From Datisca glomerata (Eukaryota > Streptophyta > Magnoliopsida > Cucurbitales > Datiscaceae), in NCBI GenBank assembly GCA_003255025.1, contig QANY01013250.1:930001-994000 (forward strand): 64,000 bases of DNA. The letters run 5' to 3'. Of this stretch, positions 56,623-64,000 are shown piece by piece. Made by a program: the position numbers and the translations under genes. How positions within the stretch are numbered: position 1 is the stretch's first letter; every line of letters starts with the position of its first letter. The notes under the pieces were generated by a model. That model was given only the letters and a program-made list of their open reading frames with translations. It was not told the origin of the DNA and searched no databases.

Positions 56623-57874
56623 TAGGGGTGAACAAAAAGTTACCGAATCGACCAAACCGAACCGAACTGAATTGAGAATGGTCAGTTCGGTCGGTTCTTT
56701 AGGAACCATTGGTTTAGTTTGGTTCAGGAGAAATGGCGAATCAAAGTTTCGATTCGGTTAATTTTTTTTTTTTGAGTTTTTGAACCAAATCAAACCATAA
56801 CTTAAATAGTGAAATGACGCCGTTTTATACCCTTAAGAAATTTCTCAATTAATCTACCCAATACACTGCCGTTTCATCCTATATCCCTCAGTATATAACT
56901 TGAAAAGTGGGATTAGGGTTCTTCATCATTTGCCTTCCTCTTCCTCCTAAACAAAAACTGGGTATGCCACTAGCAGCCTAGTGCTTTCTCCTCCAACGGC
57001 ATCTACCAGTGCCTTTTTCCTTTCTCATTCTTCCCTTCTTGCTTCACCTTTCTCCTTCTTCCCTTTTTTCTTCTTTCTCTTTTTTCCTCCCTTCTTTCTT
57101 CTCCTTTTCCTTCTCCCTTCCAACTATTTAGGATCTGCGAAGCGATTGGGTTGGTGGGTCTCTGCGTGTGCGATTTATTGTTTGTTCATTCATTCTCTGT
57201 GATTGACTTCTACTTCCTCATTTCTCCTTCGTCCCTTCTCTCTGCATCTCTGCATCTCTGCATGTGTGATTTTTAAGGTAATTTGTGTTTACTCATTTTC
57301 TTTAGTTACTTTATATTTCTTGGTGGTGATTTTCTTATTCGTTTAGATTTTTTTTAGATTTTCGTTTGGGATTTTTGATTTGGATGGTCTGCGATTAGGG
57401 CGCGTTTTTCTCTTACTAATATTTTGAGTTTAAGCTTCGTTACTTCTTTGTTTTTCTCCTTCTTTGTTCCTTCTTGGTTTTGCTCGTTACTAATGTTTTT
57501 TACTTATTTTCTTTTTTCTCTTTCTTCGTTCCAGCTTCCTTTTGCTCATTACTGATTTTTATTTTGCAGGTTTTGCTCATTATTTTTGTGGTGATTTACT
57601 GATTTTTGTTGCTTGTTTTTGTTTGATTGTACTGATATTATGTATTTTGTTTTGCTCGTTTCGAACCGTTGAACGGATCGAACCGAACTATAAATCACGG
57701 TTCGGTTTGGTTCATAGGAGTTTTGCGGTTGGGTTCGGTTCTGTATATCACCGAACCGTGAATTTTGGTTCGGTTGAATTTTCCTCTTAAAAACTGTCTG
57801 AACCGAACCGTGAATTTTGGTTCGGTTTGATTTTCCTCTTAAAAACTGACCGAACCGAACCATGAACACCCCTA
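56623..57874. mobile_element. TIR element with TAGGGGTG...CACCCCTA ends inserted in the LINE
   Basis: Left end TAGGGGTGAACAAAAAG, right end GAACACCCCTA. Both ends are followed inward by clustered AACCGAACCG / CGGTTCGG words. 1,252 bp, no transposase. Insertion separates two adjacent pieces of one LINE RT, which fixes the limits. No identical 8-bp flank is present (TGATTAAT left, GATATAAA right). The ends suggest a non-autonomous hAT-like element. The interior (56,880-57,640) has a promoter/5' UTR-like pyrimidine-rich stretch and may be captured gene sequence. Confidence 0.65.
57740..57860 (-). repeat. subterminal tandem duplication in the TIR element (2 units)
   Basis: Two adjacent units each hold CCGAACCGTGAATTTTGG, TTCGGTT and ATTTTCCTCTTAAAAACTG, next to the right terminus. 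Confidence 0.8.
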
Positions 57875-57960
57875 GATATAAATGCCTCATTTTGACTATC
57901 AGTCACTTGAGCCATCATGACTTCTACAACATTTTCAACCTCTTATGTTTTAAAGTGATA

Positions 57961-59054
57961 TTTCCCTCACTCTTAGTTACATATACTGCGACATATTTTC
58001 TGATGTGGCATGATTATTTTCACATGTGACATCGTGTGACCCATTAAGTTTGTTAATTTGAAAAATCTCTCTCATTCACCTCATTTCCCTCCAACTTCTC
58101 CATCTCTCTTTAACAACCTTTTACGATAAAATTCACCTTTTCACTAAGACAATTTTACATTTCTTCCTAACCTTTTCTATAGCTTGAATATGTACAAGTG
58201 GGGGACAACATGGTAGTCTTCATGAAAAATCGTCTATGTGTGTGTGAAGCAATCGCTTCTATGAGATTTGTGAACTAAATTCTCTAGAAAATTCATGAAA
58301 TCACACGAGTTCAGTGCCAAAGTAAACTTAAACTTAAGAACCATTAGGGTCAAGGGGGAATTGTGTTATTATTTTGCTTAGATTTATACAAACGTTTGAT
58401 AGTTCAAGACATCATGTCATTGATTAGCCAAGTTTGTTACTATTTATTTTGATGTAACTAATTTTAACTTGTAATTGCACGTGTTTCCATTACTATTTAC
58501 ATGTTTAATGAAAATAAAATTTTAATGAGAAAACCGTGTTCAATTCACCCACTAAAGAGTCGTGCTATTAGCATCCTTTAATTTTATATTGACATCAATT
58601 ATACAAATGGTCATAATGACTATTCGAATAACCACGAATCTATCTCTATATATTGACCCCTATTAGTGTGATTTGAAATTGATGAAGTATTTCATACTTT
58701 TCATCCTCATTTTAATAATCTTCACATTCACATTTATGTGCGAGTACAAATCATAGATCTGTTCGCTATCTCCTATCATCTAAAGTTCTATCTCTGTAGG
58801 AAAGATAGATTCGTCCTTTTTCTGGCATGATTACTCAACACTTTGATTACATATGAGTGAGTAAATCCACGTCTTAATGAGTTCGAATCATCTCTACATT
58901 GAGATCGAATCATCTCTATATTTGGTTGATTACATAAAACTGTAAGTTCTTCTCTCTGTTGCATTGTGAGTTCCTACAAGGATCGCCACTCAAACTACAT
59001 GAACTTGGATAAATAACAACATGTAATCAGTTCGGTAGTTCGGCGACGATACCT
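57961..59054. other. AT-rich spacer
   Basis: No gene, RNA or repeat recognised; a small duplication (GAATCATCTCTA, 58,887 and 58,907) only. Confidence 0.5.
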
Positions 59055-59520
59055 GTAAGGTACTAGTATTATGAGCTGATTCATCTTTTGATTAATTCAT
59101 ATCAAAGTTATTGGGGTTGATTGAAGGATAAATCATACTTAAATCCAATACCTGCATGGATCTAGTACAATAACATAAACATAAATCCAAAGGTTAGTTT
59201 GAACAAGACACTGTTGAGTGTGGCAATAGCAACTAGTCACGAGAATCTCAAAAGAACCTGCACTCACTCACACGGCTACGACTTGGTTTAATATTATTGA
59301 TAAGTGACTAGTAATAGATACAATTCCTCTAGCTATGCCCAAAAGTATTTCAAAATGTTGATACTACACTACTATAACGAATCAGTAGTCAAAGATATCT
59401 AATTTCAACAATGTCCCTATGGTTATCTAGCAAATTATGTCCTAACCAGACCAGCTCATAGTCAAGTAAAAGTTATAATCTTCATTGTCCTAAACAGTCA
59501 CCCAAATGTAGTATGTTGTG
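59055..59520. repeat. diverged second copy of the 41,330-42,470 segment
   Basis: Same succession of words as the segment downstream of the glyoxalase-like gene, in the same orientation but shorter. It ends next to the copia LTR at 59,532, so its continuation may lie beyond the copia element outside this window. Confidence 0.6.
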
Positions 59521-59531
59521 CTAATGACTAG

Positions 59532-60032
59532 TGTAAGTTTGATTTGGTTTGCAGAAATGTGATGCAAATGAAGAACAAAGAGATGAATAAGGAAGGAGTG
59601 AAACACAGACTGACACAAGAAGTTATACTGGTTTAGTTCCACAAATGGAACCTACATCCAGTTAGCCAGAGAAGCAATTCTACTAGTTTGGAGTCTAAAA
59701 ACATTACAGAAAAATTACAAGGCTCAAGAATGCAGAAAATACAGAGTAGAACCTCCATCGATTCTTGTTCTGGGAGTTCCAAATTTCTTGCTCTCTTTCT
59801 TCTTTTCTTACGCCTTTTTCTTTTTCTTGTTGAGGTGGGATCAAAATCAATTTTTCACATCCTTGATTATGATCCTTTGTGGATCTATTTATATGTGATT
59901 ACACTGTGATTATCTTAGGTAGATATTTTAGCTACTCGGATCCCTCACTATCATGACAGTTATTAATAACTATCATCACACTTCAATGAAAAAAAACTAA
60001 GTAGCTAACTTAAGTTGGTACACAAGTTTACA
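59532..60032 (-). repeat. 3' LTR of the copia element
   Basis: About 501 bp, TGTAAACTTG...AACTTACA on the minus strand, starting directly after the polypurine tract. TATA-like ATATAAATAG at about 59,885-59,894 on the same strand. The left limit rests on the TG/CA rule only, because the partner LTR is outside the window. Confidence 0.6.
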
Positions 60033-60059
60033 AAATCTCCACCTTGGATCAAGCTTCAG

Positions 60060-60287
60060 TTAGGACCTCCCAAACCCTAAAATTCTCCAGCTGACTCTGA
60101 AAAATTCCTCACATTTATCAAGTTTAGGCAGTGGTCAAACTTGACAAATGTGACTGATTTTATGATCATATCATCAGGATTGTCATCTGTGTGGATTTTC
60201 TCCACCTCCACCTTTCATGTTGAAATCACCTCCCTCATGAATCGCATCTTGATGTCTGTGTATTAAGTTCTTTCGTGGTGTATTTGC
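60060..60287 (-). pseudogene. copia pol, C-terminal end
   Basis: Minus-strand frames read IHHERT, MRFMREV, then TDDNPDDMITKSVTFVKFDH and CLNLINV, the usual end of copia RNase H (pattern NPADMLTK...KF.HC). It is the direct continuation of the RNase H piece that stops at 62,323. Confidence 0.75.
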
Positions 60288-62322
60288 TGGCCGTTGTGGC
60301 GCATGGGCGGAGGAATCGAAGACGCATGTGGCCTTTAAAAAAATAAACTTTTAATAAAATCGAATATTTTGATAAAACAAAACTTGCCCAATGCCACGAT
60401 AATTAAATAAAATCTTTTATTGAAAACTTTTTTCAATCAGTCAGGATCCATTATATATTTATAAGTTAAATCTACAACATACAAAGTTAGGAATCATATA
60501 TTTCTTGTAGTCTAGATTAAGTGTCCTTGCAAAAAATGATCGATCATCTGTTCCCACAAAATCGTTAACGATCAGTAGACTCCAAGATCTACACCAAGAT
60601 CTTCCAAGTCAATCCTCAACACACTAGGACGTGTGTGAGCACGTAGAATATTATAAGACACTTTTTTGTCTTTAAATGTCCTCAACACATGAGATCTAGA
60701 GATTTATTGAGAAAGACTTTAGTGAGACGATTCTCTAAAGGGACGTGATCATTATTCTTTTAGAGATTTGATTAACGCTTAATCATAGAAGAAAATCTCT
60801 CTGACACCAATCATATTCTCGATTCAACTCTTGATTGACGAACTGATGATCTGATCAACTGATCTGATTAACTGATTCTCTCTTAATCTTTCAACCACTT
60901 AGGTCATTTGAATAATATCTGCATATATTCTAGATAATAGTGTATGAGATTTTTATGGATAAACTGAAATAATATTTAATTATAAAATTATCAATTACAG
61001 TGGGACCCACTGTAGTTGTGCACAATTGCAGTGCCACATGGCACCACTGGAGTGTCATGTGACACTACAGTGTTGTACACTCACTACTGTAGTGCCACGT
61101 GGTAATTATTGCAAATTAAATATTTATTTTAATCAAATAATTATCTAGATATCAATTAATTCAAAATTAACATATCTGATTATCTCTATCAACTAACTTA
61201 TCTNATTTAAATATATAAATAATTCAATTAATTAATTAATCACATATAGTTATGTACTTGCCTAGGATAATTTTTTTGTATGTCTATCATTTTCTCGTGT
61301 CCTGAAATATTCACTCCCTAAACAATGTAGTATAGAGGTGATTTGGGGACCATGGACTTATAATCCTAAGCTCCAATAAATTAGATTATTGATTAAACTT
61401 TTTAATTGAATAATCATATTTATTAACATTATTATTCCACTATAAATATGAAATTGCACTCTTAGAGATTATATAATATATTTATAAAGTATTCTCATGT
61501 AGTCCACTGACATAATCATTTCATGTAGTTTTGTCCTCCAATGATTGGTTCGTAAATTAGAACTGATCAAATTACTGTTTTACCCTTCTTATTACCTTGT
61601 AGTCCTTAAGTACCATTAATCCACTAGTAATGGCTAATTTATAATCTTATTATAAAATTGAGCTCAATAACCATTCAGTTTTAGAATTAACACTTAAATG
61701 AACCAATATATGATCCGTTAGAAAAACTTAGCTTTTAAATCTTGAAAGATCATGTCCCTAGTCATTCATATCACTGAATCTCTAAAACAAAAGTCACTAG
61801 TCTAATTAACAAACAGACATTAACGAGTGAATCAAAATATCCCAGTAAACATGCGTAGGAGTTCATGACTACTTGGGGTTCAGACTGATCTACATATGAT
61901 CATCGAATTGATGTGTTTTAAATCTTTATGATAAAATACATGTTAATTAAGATATTAATTCACATCGGTCATGTTATATATAATCTTATTATATAAAGTA
62001 TATTTACTAAGATATATATCTACATCAATGATCGGGATCTAGATCACACGCATTCATAATTTTTAGTGAATTATACTAGCAACCATTCATTAAAGATTTC
62101 ATACTTTAATATGTTATTGACAATTTTATTCATTATCTATGATCTTACTCCTCTCGTACTAATATAAATCATAGTCTCATTAATGAATATAGAATTTTTA
62201 GATATTTATATAAATTATTCAACAATAATTTAAAAGAACAATTATAAGAAAAATTTAATCCTCTTTAAATTTCATATCAAAATGTCAATACACATATTTT
62301 GAGGGTATAACCCTCAACAACA
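60288..62322 (-). mobile_element. solo LTR (about 2.0 kb) inserted in the copia RNase H
   Basis: On the minus strand it begins TGTTGTTGAGGGTTATACCC and ends CACAACGGCCA. It interrupts the copia reading between HLIRNQ and IHHERT. Flanks are TTTGC (60,283-60,287) and TTTGA (62,323-62,327), a 5-bp target duplication with one difference. It has no coding content and no internal second LTR, so a solo LTR is the simplest reading. One unresolved base near 61,204. Confidence 0.72.
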
Positions 62323-64000
62323 TTTGATTCCTGATTAGGTGGATTGCACTCTGATTATCACAAAACACTGTTATACTGTTATGATTTATGTCTAACTCTT
62401 CTACAATTCCCTTTAACCATAAAGCGTCCTTTACTGCTTCAATAACTGCAATATATTCAGCTTCTGTAGTAGATAATAACACCACTAGTTGGAATGATGC
62501 TTTTCCAGCTTATTGTGCACCTGTAGACTGTAAACACATACCTAGTTATGGACCTTCTTTTGTCTAGGTCTACTACAAAATCTGAATCAACATAACCTAG
62601 GATGGTTTCCTGTTCTGAACTACCCTTCTCAAACAACAAGGCATGCCTAGTAGTTCCTCTTAAGTACTTCATGGTGCACTTCACAGCTTCCTAATGCTCC
62701 TTTCCTAGATTTTCCAGGAATTTACTCACAAGACTTGTTGCATAAGCCAAGTTTGGTCTTGTACACACCTTAGTGTACATCAGACCCCCCCAACTTCACT
62801 TACATATAGAATTTTGTCCATATGGTTTTGCCCTTCTTTTGTCTTAGGGGACTGGTTGGAAGAAAGCTTGAAATGTGAGGCAAGGGGAGTCTTAACAGGT
62901 TTAGAATTTGTCATTGTAAACATTTTCAAAACCTTATGAATGTATTCTTCCTGATGTATAAACATTTATTTTTCCCCTTGTCTCTGTATATGTCCATTCT
63001 CAGTATTCTTATAGCTTCCCCTAAGTCCTTCATCTCAAATTCAGTGTTAAGTTGTGACTTTAACCTTCTGATTTCAGTCATATTAGATGATGCAATGAAC
63101 ATGTTATCTACGTACACTAATAAGTACAATCTGGATCTGTTTTGTGTGCTCTAGCAATCGATACAACTGTCGTGCATACTTCTTATGAACTCATTCCTCA
63201 TAATAAACTCATCAAACCTGAGATACCATTGTCTAAGATTTTGTTTTAACCAATAGAGTGATTTCTTGAGTAAGCATACTTTATTTTCATCTCCTTTCTT
63301 TACAAACCCATCAGGTTGATACATGAAAATTCTAACCTTTATGTTTCCATGTAAAAAAGTTGTTTTAACATCAATATGTTCTAGTTATAGTTCATATTGA
63401 GTGACTAAAGCTAGAAGCAACCTAATTGAAGTATGCTTTACCACTAGAGAGTATAGTTATGAGTAATCTATCCCCTCATTTTGGATAAAACCCTTGGCCA
63501 CCATTTTGGCCTTAAATCTAGGCTTTTCAGCTCTTGTAATTCCCTGTTTTAGTTTGAAGTTGATCCTTATTTTTGCTTTTCATAGCATCTAGATAAGTTC
63601 TAGGTTTTGATTCATCTAGAGTTTCTGTTACTATCAAAACAAAGGCAATAAGGCATGCATATGCATACCTGACAGGTGCTTTATGTTGCCTTATGTTTTT
63701 GTCTCTTACTAGTTGATACTCAGTTAGGTCTTTTTGATTATCATGGGTTTCAATCTACATTTGGTAGTCATTTTCTGGTTCTATCTCAGAGGTAGCATGA
63801 TTATCCTGGTTGGATGTCTGCTAGAGCTTTCAAACTCCACCTCAAGTCTTATATCATTGTCTTTCTTATTCTCTGTTTGACTAGAGGGTCTGAGGTTGTC
63901 CATGTATATTTCACATTCTCTAAATGTGACATCCCTACTTATGAAATTTTTGGATTTTTTTTATCTGTGAACCATAATTTGTATCCCTTCACTCCTTCTG
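62323..64000 (-). pseudogene. copia pol, RT and RNase H part
   Basis: Minus-strand blocks: LLVYVDNMFIASSNMTEIRR (usual YVDD is YVDN), FEMKDLGEAIRILRMDIYRD, EEYIHKVLKMFTMTNSKPV, MKYLRGTTRHALLF, LGYVDSDFVVDLDKRRSITR and STTEAEYIAVIEAVKDALWL with CDNQSAIHLIRNQ. They appear in different frames with stops between them. Further RT sequence upstream of 63,130 continues to the window end in broken frames. Confidence 0.8.

Larger units (their letters stand above)
55309..57960 (-). mobile_element. LINE fragment, split by a TIR element
   Basis: Minus-strand LINE (non-LTR) coding remains: RT at 56,620-55,741 and downstream C-terminal sequence to 55,309, where it meets the Athila-like LTR end. The more N-terminal RT part (AQVTDSQNEAFIS) resumes at 57,875-about 57,960 beyond the inserted TIR element. 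No 3' poly(A) end or 5' end is visible. Confidence 0.75.
59532..64000 (-). mobile_element. Ty1/copia retrotransposon, 3' part, running off the right edge
   Basis: Minus strand, from left: 3' LTR (59,532-60,032), polypurine-tract-like AAGGTGGAGATTT immediately upstream of it in element orientation, pol C-terminus (60,060-60,287), inserted solo LTR (60,288-62,322), then RNase H and RT (62,323 onward). The element continues past 64,000, so its 5' half and 5' LTR are not in view. Confidence 0.82.

Noticed and set aside
56981..57202. 73-codon frame with a hydrophobic start, possible secreted peptide
   Set aside because: Translation of a pyrimidine-rich leader-like run inside a TIR element; low complexity, no family match.

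Overview
The window is nuclear DNA from a eudicot plant. The genes have plant-type multi-exon structures with GT-AG introns and AT-rich introns and flanks. They belong to plant families (class III peroxidase, alpha-expansin, DUF679/DMP, RGG-type Alba, an At5g48480-like glyoxalase-fold protein). The spacers are packed with Ty1/copia, Ty3/gypsy, LINE and TIR elements. I cannot name the species. There are single unresolved bases (n) near 26,867 and 61,204. Exon borders below were worked out by eye from splice signals and reading-frame continuity.

Left gene-bearing part (1-24.5 kb). A four-exon class III peroxidase very like Arabidopsis PRX64 (128-2,790, minus) is followed by a non-coding LTR retrotransposon with a perfect 5-bp target duplication (3,348-7,708). 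Next come a three-exon alpha-expansin (9,324-10,814, minus), an Alba/RGG gene copy (13,726-16,315, minus) head to head with an intact DMP-family membrane-protein gene (16,723-17,373, plus), a decayed RNase T2-like gene (18,081-about 18,700, minus) and a hAT remnant. Then a second Alba/DMP segment appears (20,608-24,518), but in swapped order: a truncated DMP fragment first, then an Alba gene that is intact. The second segment is a circular permutation of 13,088-17,003, as expected if a DNA circle was cut at the shared promoter and reinserted. Decay is reciprocal: copy A keeps DMP and has a damaged Alba tail; copy B keeps Alba and has a broken DMP.

Middle (24.5-39.2 kb). A MITE-like element and a TIR-bearing DNA element are present. 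The DNA element is split by a 12.7-kb Tat-like Ty3/gypsy retrotransposon (26,303-39,003, minus) with both LTRs, a decayed gag-pol with an extra RNase H-like domain, and, between integrase and the 3' LTR, a multi-exon gene on the opposite strand encoding a plant mobile domain (PMD) protein with its own TATA box.

Right part (39.2-64 kb). A two-exon glyoxalase-fold gene (42,679-43,946, minus) is the only intact gene. It is followed by about 4 kb of unusual satellite-like DNA, including a 1.2-kb array whose repeat blocks alternate in orientation. Beyond this lie a BSL-type kelch phosphatase fragment, an Athila-like relic lacking most of pol, a LINE split by a TIR element, and a minus-strand copia element whose RNase H is interrupted by a 2-kb solo LTR. 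The copia element runs off the right edge.

Intact genes by this reading: PRX64-like, expansin, DMP (copy A), Alba (copy B) and the glyoxalase-like gene. They do not form a pathway. Peroxidase and expansin act in the cell wall, DMP in membranes, Alba on RNA/DNA; their linkage looks incidental.
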